Shown: one piece after another, positions 36,983 to 45,412 of the stretch | How positions within the stretch are numbered: position 1 is the stretch's first letter | How the letters are laid out: every line of letters begins with the position of its first letter | Assembly: GCF_001456935.1 (NCBI RefSeq) | Contig: NZ_KQ758483.1 | Coordinates: 310,001-374,000, forward strand | DNA length: 64,000 nucleotides | Origin: [Bacillus] enclensis | GTDB lineage: Bacteria > Bacillota > Bacilli > Bacillales > Bacillaceae_B | Direction: 5' to 3' | Program-made: the position numbers and the translations under genes | The notes under the pieces: model-generated | The model's database searches: none | Seen by the model: only the letters and a program-made list of their open reading frames with translations | Told to the model about the DNA's origin: nothing

Positions 36983-37750
36983 ATGGGAGAAAAACAAACG
37001 GTCATTATCACCGGGGGATCCAACGGAATGGGGAAATACATGGCAAAGTATTTTCTCGAAAAAGGTTCTAACGTCGTCATTACTGGTCGTAATGAGGAGA
37101 GACTTCAATCTGTAAAAGAAGAGTTTGCTTCGCTTCAGGGAGAAATTGACGTGTTCCAGATGGATGTTAGAGAGCCGGAGCATGCAGAGGCTATGGTCAA
37201 GTTTACAACAGAAAAGTTTGGGAAAATTGATGTTCTGATCAACAATGCAGCAGGGAATTTTATCTGTCCTGTGGAGAAATTGTCTCCAAATGGTTGGAAG
37301 TCAGTCATTGATATCGTCTTGAATGGGACCTTTTATTGTTCTAATGCAGTGGGCAATTATTGGATTAAAGAAAATCATAAAGGCTCGATCATCAATATGG
37401 TGGCTACATATGCTTGGAATGCCGGAGCCGGGGTAGCTCACTCTGCTGCAGCAAAAGCGGGCGTCTTGTCCTTGACAAGGACCCTTGCAGTCGAATGGGG
37501 TCACAAGTATGGAATTCGTACCAATGCCATCGCGCCTGGACCGATTGAACGTACTGGAGGGGCAGAAAAATTATGGACCTCAGAAGAAGCTGCCAAACGT
37601 ACGATTGAAAGCGTCCCTTTAAAACGACTGGGGACACCCGAAGAAATTGCAGGACTTGCTTACTTCATTTCTTCAGAACAAGCTGCTTACATGAATGGGG
37701 AATGCATCACATTGGATGGCGGGCAATGGTTGAACCCATTTCCGTTTTGA
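36983..37750 (+). CDS. fadH: 2,4-dienoyl-CoA reductase-like SDR
   Basis: 255-residue short-chain dehydrogenase: TGGSNGMG (10-17), NNAAGNF, and ALAVEWGHKYGIRTNAIAPGPIERTGG. The active site lacks the usual YxxxK tyrosine: HSAAAKAGV stands where classical SDRs have YxxxK, as in dienoyl-CoA reductases. Length and position before ykuI agree with B. subtilis YkuF/FadH, which reduces dienoyl-CoA esters during oxidation of unsaturated fatty acids. GGGGGAG precedes the ATG. Confidence 0.85.
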   Translation: MGEKQTVIITGGSNGMGKYMAKYFLEKGSNVVITGRNEERLQSVKEEFASLQGEIDVFQMDVREPEHAEAMVKFTTEKFGKIDVLINNAAGNFICPVEKLSPNGWKSVIDIVLNGTFYCSNAVGNYWIKENHKGSIINMVATYAWNAGAGVAHSAAAKAGVLSLTRTLAVEWGHKYGIRTNAIAPGPIERTGGAEKLWTSEEAAKRTIESVPLKRLGTPEEIAGLAYFISSEQAAYMNGECITLDGGQWLNPFPF

Positions 37751-37760
37751 TATCTTACAC

Positions 37761-37794
37761 GGAATGCTCACGATGCGGGGCATTCTTTTTTTTA
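37761..37794 (+). terminator. Terminator after fadH
   Basis: Arms GAATGC/GCATTC with extra pairs, followed by eight T residues. Confidence 0.85.
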
Positions 37795-37882
37795 TCTCTT
37801 TTTTCAATCATAAACGAATGACAATTCTACTCCATCATGTGTTATAATTATGCAAAAAATGTATCAGGTTGGAGGAGTGCAC

Positions 37883-39106
37883 ATGGATCCATTGGATGTA
37901 ATTAGCAATATTGACAAGGTCATTCCTTATTATCAACCGATTTTCAGTGCGGATGAACATAAGATAATCGGATATGAAGTGCTGGGAAGAATTCTCAAGG
38001 ACAATGGCGAGGCAGTGAGCCTTGGTCCTTTTTTTAAGGGGAATGATATTCCTGACGAATATAAAATCGAAGTGGACCAGAAAGTGACGGCAGAGGCCAT
38101 CCGCCAATTCATTATATCCGATCAGCAGGGACTGATTTTTATAAACAAGGATGCAAGGCTCCTCATGCTTGACCATGGTGAATCCTTCCTTGAGCAGATG
38201 CTTTCCTTTAAAACGCAAGGACTTCAATTGAACCGCATTGTGCTGGAATTGTCTGAGAAGACATTTCAGGGTGATTTTGAACAGCTTGTACATGTATTGC
38301 TCTATTATAAAACGTATGGAATAAAAGTAGCCATTGACAATGTGAAGGGGAATATCGGTGAACTTGACAGACTGTCCCTTTTTTCTCCAGATATCATTAA
38401 GGTCGATCTTTCACAGCTCCGTAACGATGCAGGGAATAAAATGTATAAAGATATCTTATTCAGTTTATCGGTGCTTGCAAGAAAAATCGGTGCATCCCTC
38501 CTGTTCGAGCATATCGAAATTAATTATCAGCTGCAGTTCGCATGGTTGAATGGCGGCAGGTACTACCAGGGTTATTACCTCAGGCATCCTTCAAATGAAT
38601 TCGTGCAATCCAACATCCTTAAAGACAAATTAAAAGAGAGATGCCAGAATTTCATCCGCTACGAAAAAAAGCATTTAGAGGCAGGATATCAATTTGCTGA
38701 AGATTTACATAAGGAAATCAACCGTATACTGACACTTCTGAAGAAACAGACACAAGACTATGATCAACTGCTCACCGGACTTGCTGACGCATTTACGGAT
38801 AAGTGCTTCCGCTTGTATATGTGCGATGAAAATGGGTTCCAGGTCACCAGCAATATTTTGAAAGTACATGGCAAATGGGAAATTCACGAACGCTTCAAAG
38901 GAAAAAACTGGAGCTGGCGCCCTTATTTCTTGGAAAATATCATCAGGATGAGAATAAACAAAAAGGGGTTATTGTCTGATATCTACAGTGATATCGATTC
39001 GGGTGAGCCGATCCGGACTTATTCATATCCGTACGGTGACGGCATGTACCTGTTCATCGATCTGTCTTACGAATTTTTATTTGAAGAGGAAAGCCTTCTT
39101 TATTAA
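37883..39106 (+). CDS. ykuI: Degenerate EAL-domain protein YkuI
   Basis: 407 residues from the ATG that follows GGAGGAGTGC, exactly the length of B. subtilis YkuI. N-terminal EAL fold (about 10-245) and C-terminal PAS-like domain (about 290-400). Several catalytic positions have drifted: EVL replaces EAL and IDNVKGN replaces DDFGTG. B. subtilis YkuI binds c-di-GMP without detectable hydrolysis, so a receptor role is likely. Confidence 0.88.
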   Translation: MDPLDVISNIDKVIPYYQPIFSADEHKIIGYEVLGRILKDNGEAVSLGPFFKGNDIPDEYKIEVDQKVTAEAIRQFIISDQQGLIFINKDARLLMLDHGESFLEQMLSFKTQGLQLNRIVLELSEKTFQGDFEQLVHVLLYYKTYGIKVAIDNVKGNIGELDRLSLFSPDIIKVDLSQLRNDAGNKMYKDILFSLSVLARKIGASLLFEHIEINYQLQFAWLNGGRYYQGYYLRHPSNEFVQSNILKDKLKERCQNFIRYEKKHLEAGYQFAEDLHKEINRILTLLKKQTQDYDQLLTGLADAFTDKCFRLYMCDENGFQVTSNILKVHGKWEIHERFKGKNWSWRPYFLENIIRMRINKKGLLSDIYSDIDSGEPIRTYSYPYGDGMYLFIDLSYEFLFEEESLLY

Positions 39107-39215
39107 GCAGCATTTTGACATCTTTATTCAGCTGCCTGCCTTTCCATATTTCTTTGAATAGTGTGTTTCCATTAGGGGAAATTATCATTAAAGGAATATT
39201 GAAGGAGGGGCATGG

Positions 39216-39455
39216 ATGAGTATTTATATTATACTGCTCACTTTGGTTGCTGTAGGAGTGGCAGGTTATTCAGTTTATTATACATTTAGAATCGCTGGGC
39301 AGGAAAAAAGGTTAAAGGGTGAATATGACACAGACATACCGGAATCTGTTAAGGCGCATCCTTTTATGCGGAATCCGGTCTTCCTGGCGATATTAGTTTT
39401 TACTGTTTTCGTGGTAGTCATGATCCTTTATCTATCATTTAAATTTGCCTATTGA
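39216..39455 (+). CDS. Small two-span membrane protein, 79 residues
   Basis: Two hydrophobic helices (YIILLTLVAVGVAGYSVYY and FLAILVFTVFVVVMILYLSF) joined by a charged loop with KAHPFMRNP. GAAGGAGGGG precedes the ATG. Followed by a terminator-like repeat hairpin. Function unknown. Confidence 0.7.
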   Translation: MSIYIILLTLVAVGVAGYSVYYTFRIAGQEKRLKGEYDTDIPESVKAHPFMRNPVFLAILVFTVFVVVMILYLSFKFAY

Positions 39456-39470
39456 TATTAGTCTAAGTTA

Positions 39471-39517
39471 ACCAGAACTAATTTGCATGCGGTCAGGCAA
39501 ATTAGTTCTGGTTTTTA
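39471..39517 (+). terminator. Terminator-like hairpin, AACTAATTTGC family, copy 3
   Basis: Perfect 16-bp arms ACCAGAACTAATTTGC/GCAAATTAGTTCTGGT and a T run, 15 bp after the preceding stop codon. The following bases (TTTAATTTGTTCA) are also shared with copy 1. Confidence 0.85.
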
Positions 39518-39534
39518 ATTTGTTCAGTGAACCT

Positions 39535-40005
39535 TTAAATCGGGAATCGGAGGCGGCTTGCTTAGAGGCGACAAGCCTAGACCAGAAGGGGGGGAGGAAT
39601 CCAGTTATTTGGATTTTTTTGGTAAGTGACGGAATAAATCTTAAAATTCAAAGATTTTCCCGTTGAATTCGAAGATTATTGCTCCGAATTGAAAGAAAAA
39701 GTCCAGTTTTCGAAAGATTAAGGGCCAAAATTAAAAGATTCCCCAAAAATCCCTCCCGATTCACCCCGTTCCAAAGCCCGCATTACCGCTTGTAGAGCCC
39801 CAAGATGCTGATTAAACCTGATGAGGCGAATACAACTATTCCATATACTGCACTAAGAACGCCTTTAACCTCCGTAAACCTCCATATAAAACAGATCATC
39901 ACCTCGAGGCGCTCTCATCCAAGCTTGACATCACCTGCTTCAAGAATGCCAGGAGACGCAGCGCCCGTCCGCCGAATCGAAATCTTGCATGGAAATCAAT
40001 AGCGG
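39535..40005 (+). repeat. Composite repeat with phased block, copy C (left arm missing)
   Basis: GGAGGCGGCTTGCTTAGAGG and CGACAAGC, then the phased block (39615-39744), then CCTCCGTAAACCTCCATATA and a right arm GCATGGAAATCAATAGCGG. Order equals copy A at 12.07-12.54 kb. No left arm is visible. Confidence 0.7.
39615..39744 (+). repeat. Phased ~21-bp repeat block, class 1, copy C
   Basis: GGTAAGTGACGGAATAAA, then AAATTCAAAGATTTTCCCGT, AATTCGAAGATTATTGCTCC, AATTGAAAGAAAAAGTCCAG, TTTTCGAAAGATTAAGGGC and AAAATTAAAAGATTCCCC. About 80% alike to copies A and B by eye. Confidence 0.85.
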
Positions 40006-40211
40006 AAAAAAAGCCTATACTCCTATATCACTTTTTTAAGTTGGTTTAATATTCCAGTATTCTTCGTGTTTAACATATAGATATCCGGGAAAATGGCAAA
40101 TAAGTGAAAAAGATGTCAATCAGTGTTGTTATTTTTCGAACAAAACTTAGCCAATCGACAAAGTTCAATTGCTACAATAGATTCACCTATTTTTTTAAGG
40201 AGGGGAATAAA

Positions 40212-40706
40212 ATGGCTAAAAGCAAATTATTTATCCTTGTTTTGATCATCGGCCTCGTTTCAGCAGCTTGCGGACAAGTCAAACAGACACAGGCGTCCAC
40301 GTTCACAGACAAGCAGGCAATGGCTATGGTGAAGGAAGCATTCCAAACCCAGGTTTCTTTAAGTGAAAAGCCTCAACCGATGGAGGACATCGAAAAGCAG
40401 CTTAACGAATCATTTACGGAGGAACTGACAAGCTCATTCATAGAAGATAATGTTGTAATGGCAGAAGGAGGCTATATGACGTTCGGTTCAGACTTTGCAC
40501 CGCATTATATTCCTTTCTTTTCTTACGACAAGTCCACCAATGTTGATTACAAAAACGGAAAGTGGTACATATGGGAAGAGCGTACAGGGGAAGATGAAGG
40601 TCCTGTAAGCACAGCTTCAGGAGTGGAAGCAGTGGTTTTAACAAAGGAAAAAGGAAACTGGAAGGTAGCTTCCATAACAAATGAAATACCGGATCATCTT
40701 AAATAG
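40212..40706 (+). CDS. Lipoprotein, 164 residues
   Basis: Type II signal peptide MAKSKLFILVLIIGLVSAAC with lipobox VSAAC (C20), then a soluble domain rich in acidic residues with two tryptophans in KWYIWEERTGE. Extracytoplasmic, membrane-anchored. AAGGAGGGG precedes the chosen ATG; codons further upstream in frame have no site. No family recognised. Confidence 0.75.
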   Translation: MAKSKLFILVLIIGLVSAACGQVKQTQASTFTDKQAMAMVKEAFQTQVSLSEKPQPMEDIEKQLNESFTEELTSSFIEDNVVMAEGGYMTFGSDFAPHYIPFFSYDKSTNVDYKNGKWYIWEERTGEDEGPVSTASGVEAVVLTKEKGNWKVASITNEIPDHLK

Positions 40707-40710
40707 ACAG

Positions 40711-40746
40711 AAAAAAGATACCCACGCGAGGTATCTTTTTTTTCTG
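40711..40746 (+). terminator. Bidirectional terminator after the lipoprotein gene
   Basis: AAAAAAGATACC/GGTATCTTTTTT arms with CACGCGA loop. Confidence 0.9.
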
Positions 40747-40754
40747 GAAATCAT

Positions 40755-40988
40755 TCATATTTCCAATGCTGCTTTGAGTCCATCCAAATCGAACCCGGTT
40801 ATGACTGTATCGTCTACGGTGATTGTAGGAGTCGAATAGGCCTTTAACTGTTTTATTAAGTAATCTCTTGCTTCGTTGTCTTCCTTAATATTTTTTTCAA
40901 TGTACTCGATTTTATATTCTTTCATGAAAAGCTTGACCACCTCACATGGAGGACAATCAGGCTGTGTGTACAACGTAACATGTTTCAA
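40755..40988 (-). CDS. Glutaredoxin-like thiol-disulfide protein
   Basis: 77 residues of thioredoxin fold: LYTQPDCPPCEVVK with the redox CPPC at 12-15, the cis-proline in STPTITVDD, and GFDLDGLKAAL. The start is a TTG overlapping the upstream stop (TTGA), with AAGGAG 10 bp before it, so translation is probably coupled to the metallo-hydrolase gene. Confidence 0.85.
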   Translation of the reverse strand: MKHVTLYTQPDCPPCEVVKLFMKEYKIEYIEKNIKEDNEARDYLIKQLKAYSTPTITVDDTVITGFDLDGLKAALEI

Positions 40989-41935
40989 CGTTTCATTTCT
41001 CCTTTCTTGGTTAAAAAATCGACGATCCCCATCGCTGAAACCTTCATGTCGAGTTTCAATAAGTTAAACATGGGGTGATCCGGATCAGCACCGCTGCGGA
41101 AGAATGAAGTTTTCACCATGTTAAAAAGCTCAATGGAAAGCTTCTCAACATTCTCATTGAAAGAGGCATTGGAAGAAAACACTGTTTCGGCCATGGCCAT
41201 GAACTGATCCAGCCACACTTCAACTTCGCTTAAAGCATGGGCCGGTTCTTCTGACATGCCGTAATGCCCAAAGTAGATTCGTTTCAAGTCTTTGCCCTTG
41301 AAAAACTGAATGGAATCCTTCATGTCACCAGGGCTGAATTGGTTTGGGGAAGTGGAAGGGAGATAAAAGGATTTTCCTTCAGTCCGGTACTGTATTCCAC
41401 AGGTATCACCTGTGAACATACCTTCTGACACTGGATCGTAAATGCTTAAATGATGTTTGGCATGACCAGGTGTGTCATAAAAGGTAAGCGTACATGTCTC
41501 ACTGAGTCTTAAAGTGTCCCCGTGCCCCTTAACCACCATCCGTTCTTTTGGTATGGGTTTGATTGGAGAAAATAATCGTTCGAAATCATCTCCGTAAACC
41601 GCTTTAGCACCTGCAGCCAGCCTGGATGGATCATTCAGGTGCCTGTACCCTTTTGGGTGGACGACTATTGTCGCTGAAGGGCACTCTTCCAGGAACAGAC
41701 CTGCTCCTCCGGCATGATCTAAATGGATGTGGGTCAGAATTATGTATTGAATATCTTCTAATTTAATGTTTAACTTAGAGAGACCTTTTTTTAGATAAGG
41801 AATTGAGGGACTGGCAGATGTTTCAATGATCGTAAGCGATTCTTCGTGAATGATATAGCTTCCGGTACGTCCTTTTAATGACAAATCCATCAGGTCGACT
41901 AATGATATCCTTGAATCCAAATGCTCGATACACAT
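40985..41935 (-). CDS. Metallo-beta-lactamase-fold hydrolase
   Basis: 316 residues from an ATG preceded by AAAGGA. Zinc motif THIHLDHAGG and later GHAKHH and GDTCG complete the di-metal site. The frame extends 13 codons further, but that stretch contains a TATATAATG promoter-like element on the minus strand, arguing for the shorter start. The operon partner is a glutaredoxin-like protein, which hints at thiol chemistry (for example glyoxalase II-like activity); substrate unknown. Confidence 0.8.
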   Translation of the reverse strand: MCIEHLDSRISLVDLMDLSLKGRTGSYIIHEESLTIIETSASPSIPYLKKGLSKLNIKLEDIQYIILTHIHLDHAGGAGLFLEECPSATIVVHPKGYRHLNDPSRLAAGAKAVYGDDFERLFSPIKPIPKERMVVKGHGDTLRLSETCTLTFYDTPGHAKHHLSIYDPVSEGMFTGDTCGIQYRTEGKSFYLPSTSPNQFSPGDMKDSIQFFKGKDLKRIYFGHYGMSEEPAHALSEVEVWLDQFMAMAETVFSSNASFNENVEKLSIELFNMVKTSFFRSGADPDHPMFNLLKLDMKVSAMGIVDFLTKKGEMKR

Positions 41936-42086
41936 CGTAACAAATCCTTTCTTAACAGTTATCTTTCTTTTCATTATATAGGATTTTTCAGGTGATTAGG
42001 GCAAAACATTAGATTTAACAGGATAGAATTTGGTACAATGCAAAAGCTATGAAAAAAGAAATAGAACAGGAAAGGAGAGACTGCTT

Positions 42087-42332
42087 ATGTCTCAGCTTCT
42101 TGGAATCATACAAAGATTAAAGACATTGCAAGAACAAGGTGAACAAGGGGAAACTCAACAGCGTTTTTTTGAATACAACGGAAAGAAGATCTGTGAGGTA
42201 AAGTATCTGCCGAAACAGGATACCTTTGAAATTGAAGTCATGAATGAAAAAGGGAGCAGTTTTCCTTTTGACAACATCGACATCACGGCAATCGAAATTT
42301 ATGAATTGCTGCAGGAAGCAAATCAAGAATAA
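42087..42332 (+). CDS. ykuJ: YkuJ-family protein
   Basis: 81 residues, start at the ATG after AAAGGAG. LLGIIQRLKTLQ, FFEYNGKKICEVKY and PFDNIDITAIEIYELL are conserved with B. subtilis YkuJ, which lies in the same order before ykuL. Function unknown. Confidence 0.85.
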   Translation: MSQLLGIIQRLKTLQEQGEQGETQQRFFEYNGKKICEVKYLPKQDTFEIEVMNEKGSSFPFDNIDITAIEIYELLQEANQE

Positions 42333-42339
42333 TACAAAG

Positions 42340-42382
42340 ATAACCAGATGAGATCTTAATCTTATTTGGTTATTTTTTTTGG
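42340..42382 (+). terminator. Terminator after ykuJ
   Basis: Arms GATAACCA/TTGGTTAT with inner pairs, followed by eight T residues. Confidence 0.85.
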
Positions 42383-42541
42383 ATTCTACCCATTTATTGT
42401 AATTTAGGATTGATTATTACAACATTTTTCTGTTCATGTGTTAAAATTAATTTGGCACTTGCTGAAAAATTGATATTTAAAACAACATGATTTTAAAAAA
42501 AGTAACAAGGTAAATGAAACATTAAAAATGAGGGGTTTTGC

Positions 42542-42979
42542 ATGATTTCATTGAATAGTAAGGAATTTTTAGAAACGAACATTAAAGATTTTATCATTCC
42601 ATCAGAGAAAGTCGCTCATGTCCAGATCGGGAACTCCCTGGAACATGCCTTGCTGCTTCTCACTAAGAGCGGATATTCTTCTATACCCATATTGGATCCC
42701 GCATTTCGTTTGCAAGGACTTATCAGTTCCTCGTTAATAACAGATGCAGTGCTGGGGCTCGAGCGCTTTGAATTTGAAAGGCTTGAATCAATGAAAGTTG
42801 AAGAAGTGATGACGGGGGAATTCCCTTCCATTTCGCTGGGTTCTGATTTTAAGAAAGCACTAGAGCTGCTGATCAATCATCCTTTTCTGTGTGTGATATC
42901 AGAAAATGATTCATTTGAAGGGATTTTGACAAGAAGAGTGATGTTGAAGCAGTTAAAACGCAATATCTATACCTCCTGA
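42542..42979 (+). CDS. darB: CBS-domain c-di-AMP-binding protein DarB
   Basis: 145 residues formed by two CBS motifs (about 15-70 and 80-140): HALLLLTKSGYSSIPILD and KALELLINHPFLCVIS. Same size and place (between ykuJ and ccpC) as B. subtilis DarB/YkuL, which in its free form activates Rel and pyruvate carboxylase and is blocked by c-di-AMP. AATGAGGGG precedes the ATG. Confidence 0.88.
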   Translation: MISLNSKEFLETNIKDFIIPSEKVAHVQIGNSLEHALLLLTKSGYSSIPILDPAFRLQGLISSSLITDAVLGLERFEFERLESMKVEEVMTGEFPSISLGSDFKKALELLINHPFLCVISENDSFEGILTRRVMLKQLKRNIYTS

Positions 42980-42999
42980 TATTTTTTGGGGGAGATTAT

Positions 43000-43074
43000 A
43001 TGGAGGGCAGGGTGAACCTGCTTGCAGAGCGGGGAGGATGGCATTACGTGTCATCCTCTTTCAATGAAGAATGA
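43000..43074 (+). CDS. Possible leader peptide upstream of the MFS pump, 24 residues
   Basis: ATG with GGGGGAG 6 bp upstream, stop 15 bp before the efflux-pump start. The peptide is MEGRVNLLAERGGWHYVSSS plus four residues. A hairpin, GAGGATG/CATCCTC (43034-43059), lies inside its coding part. Could be a regulatory uORF; could also be chance. Confidence 0.35.
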   Translation: MEGRVNLLAERGGWHYVSSSFNEE

Positions 43075-43089
43075 TGTAAGGAGAACGAT

Positions 43090-44589
43090 ATGAGTAGTTT
43101 GGGGAAGAAAGCTATTAAACAGACAAAAAAACCATATGTACTGGGAGCAGTAATGCTTGCAATGTTTATGGGAGCGATTGAAGCTACGATCGTTTCTACC
43201 GCCATGCCAGCGATCGTAGGGGATCTGGGTGGTTTCTCACTTTACAGTTGGGTATTTTCTGCATATTTATTAATGAATGCTGTTACGGTATTGATCTATG
43301 GGAAGCTATCGGATCTTTTTGGGAGGAAACCGATCATTACAGTGGGCATCATCATTTTCCTGATTGGTTCGATCCTTTGCGGGTTTTCCCAATCAATGAC
43401 ACAGCTCATCGTGTTCAGGTTTATTCAAGGTTTCGGTGCCGGCGCGGTGCTCCCTATGGCAACGACGATCGTCGGTGACATTTATTCAAAAGAGGAACGT
43501 GCAAAAATACAAGGCTATCTGTCGAGTGTCTGGGGGATTTCGGCAATCAGCGGACCGCTCATCGGAGGAATTCTTGTAGAATATGTGAGCTGGCGGTTTG
43601 TCTTTTGGATCAATATCCCGTTGGGAATCCTCGCCATTGCAGGCCTATGGTTATTCCTGCATGAGGATATAGAGAAGAAGAAACCTGTAATTGATTACGG
43701 CGGTGCCGCATTGCTTGTGCTGACCGTATCCACATTAATGTTTGTACTGGTAGAAGGGGGTGTGCGCCTGCCGTGGGATTCCTGGCAGACGATCTTTCTG
43801 ATCGGTTTGTCTGTCACGGGTCTGGCTGTGTTTGTTTATCATGAAATGAGGACACCCCAGCCTATGATGCCATTTGATTTGTGGAAAGTAAGGTCCATTC
43901 TCGTAGCGAATGTGGTGTCACTTACTACTGGTATCATGCTTATTGGGATTTCGAGTTTTCTTCCCGCCTTTGTACAGGGAGTCATGGAAAGAAGCGCTAC
44001 TGTTGCTGGATTCACCCTCACAGCCATGTCGATAGGCTGGCCGATTTCAGCGACGATTGCAGGGCGGCTGCTGATAAAGGCCGGTTATTTCATCACCTCT
44101 TTGATTGGGGGGATTGCACTCGTGGCGGGTGCTGCTGTCTTTGTGTTTATGCAGCCTTCATACGGGCCGTTATGGGCAGCATCAGGCTCCTTTTTAATCG
44201 GGGTCGGGATGGGGCTTTCATCCACGGCTTTTATCGTTTCCATCCAGTCCACTGTCGAATGGAAGGTAAGGGGCATCGCGACAGCAACGAATATGTTTAT
44301 GAGAAACCTTGGGACCACGATAGGTGCAGCACTCCTTGGAGGGATCCTGAACAGCAGATTGCAGGACTATCTCCAAAAGACGAATTCAGACAGTGATCTA
44401 TCAATAGATGGGGTGAATGCTTTATTAAGCGAATCAGAGAGGGCAGCAATGAGCCCCGAGCTGATACAAACTCTTCAGGACGGTTTGACATCATCACTAC
44501 ACACCGTCTACCTTGTCGTCCTTCTCTTTGCAGTATTCAGTCTTATCGGAATCATTTTCATCCCAAAAGACAAGGGCTTAAAGAAATAG
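43090..44589 (+). CDS. MFS drug efflux permease, DHA2/EmrB type (14 TM)
   Basis: 499 residues with about 14 hydrophobic segments. Motif A GKLSDLFGRKP after TM2 and the DHA-type motif C region WGISAISGPLIGGILVEY in TM5 mark a drug:H+ antiporter of the QacA/EmrB group. AAGGAG precedes the ATG. Substrates cannot be read. Convergent overlap of 12 bp with the next gene. Confidence 0.88.
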   Translation: MSSLGKKAIKQTKKPYVLGAVMLAMFMGAIEATIVSTAMPAIVGDLGGFSLYSWVFSAYLLMNAVTVLIYGKLSDLFGRKPIITVGIIIFLIGSILCGFSQSMTQLIVFRFIQGFGAGAVLPMATTIVGDIYSKEERAKIQGYLSSVWGISAISGPLIGGILVEYVSWRFVFWINIPLGILAIAGLWLFLHEDIEKKKPVIDYGGAALLVLTVSTLMFVLVEGGVRLPWDSWQTIFLIGLSVTGLAVFVYHEMRTPQPMMPFDLWKVRSILVANVVSLTTGIMLIGISSFLPAFVQGVMERSATVAGFTLTAMSIGWPISATIAGRLLIKAGYFITSLIGGIALVAGAAVFVFMQPSYGPLWAASGSFLIGVGMGLSSTAFIVSIQSTVEWKVRGIATATNMFMRNLGTTIGAALLGGILNSRLQDYLQKTNSDSDLSIDGVNALLSESERAAMSPELIQTLQDGLTSSLHTVYLVVLLFAVFSLIGIIFIPKDKGLKK

Positions 44590-45303
44590 GCGGAGTCCAA
44601 CTTGTAAGATAAGGATCAACGTAATGATATTCAATAAGATCCCAGCTTGTTTAATGGAGATTTTAGATGCCAATCTGACAGAGAGCTGAGCGCCGATCAA
44701 AGCACCAAAAGCAAAAGGGACCGCAGTCATCCAGTCGACATGGCCATTGACCAAATACATGATGAATGCCCCAAGGCAGCTGACAAAGGTCTGGAACCTC
44801 GTCAATGCAACGGTCTTTAAATAAGAGAAACCGTGCCTTAAATATGTGTACATGAGGATAGTGGCCTGGCCGGGGCCGAATAATCCGTCATAGCTGCTGA
44901 TCAAAAAAAGTTTACCAAAAGGAAGCTTATGTTCTTCTGCTGCTTTTTCAGTCTTGTTTCTTTTTAATATGCTTAAGAGCAATGCACCCAATAAGAAGAA
45001 AAAAGCCATCCATTCGAGCACTTCCGGGTCTATCTTGTCTGAAAGGAGAGCTCCTGCAAGTCCGCCTGTAATGGCAATCGGGACGATGGGGAGGCATTCT
45101 TTCAGGGTTATTTTACGATCTTTAAGCAAGTAAACAAAGCTTGATGATGAACTGATGATATTTGAAAATTTTGCAGTCGCTATACTGGTGTGGACAGGGA
45201 TGCCGAGAAGCAGCATCATCGGCATGCCGATCAACCCCCCGCTTCCTGCAAGTGTCCCGATAAAAGCGACAGTCATACCTGTTGCAAACAATAGCAGTTC
45301 CAT
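44578..45303 (-). CDS. TSUP (TauE/SafE) membrane permease
   Basis: 241 residues with about eight hydrophobic segments and the family's two glycine-rich repeats (GTLAGSGGLIGMP; GLFGPGQATILMY). Probable exporter or importer of sulfite or a small organosulfur/organic anion. Start moved to the ATG preceded by GAGGTGGG. Divergent from ccpC with a 109-bp shared promoter region. Confidence 0.82.
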   Translation of the reverse strand: MELLLFATGMTVAFIGTLAGSGGLIGMPMMLLLGIPVHTSIATAKFSNIISSSSSFVYLLKDRKITLKECLPIVPIAITGGLAGALLSDKIDPEVLEWMAFFFLLGALLLSILKRNKTEKAAEEHKLPFGKLFLISSYDGLFGPGQATILMYTYLRHGFSYLKTVALTRFQTFVSCLGAFIMYLVNGHVDWMTAVPFAFGALIGAQLSVRLASKISIKQAGILLNIITLILILQVGLRLFL

Positions 45304-45385
45304 TTTTCCCACCTCGCCGTTCTTTGTACTTATAGTGTATTCCAATATAAACGATAATGAAATTTTAATTATTTTAAGATATAAT

Positions 45386-45400
45386 ATAAGAAAAACTTAT
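45386..45400 (+). promoter_or_regulatory. Candidate CcpC operator in the ccpC promoter
   Basis: ATAAGAAAAACTTAT is an exact ATAA-N7-TTAT dyad, the known CcpC recognition form, placed 12 bp before the ccpC start and overlapping AAGATATAATATAAG, a likely -10 region. Confidence 0.55.
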
Positions 45401-45412
45401 GAGGTAATGAGC

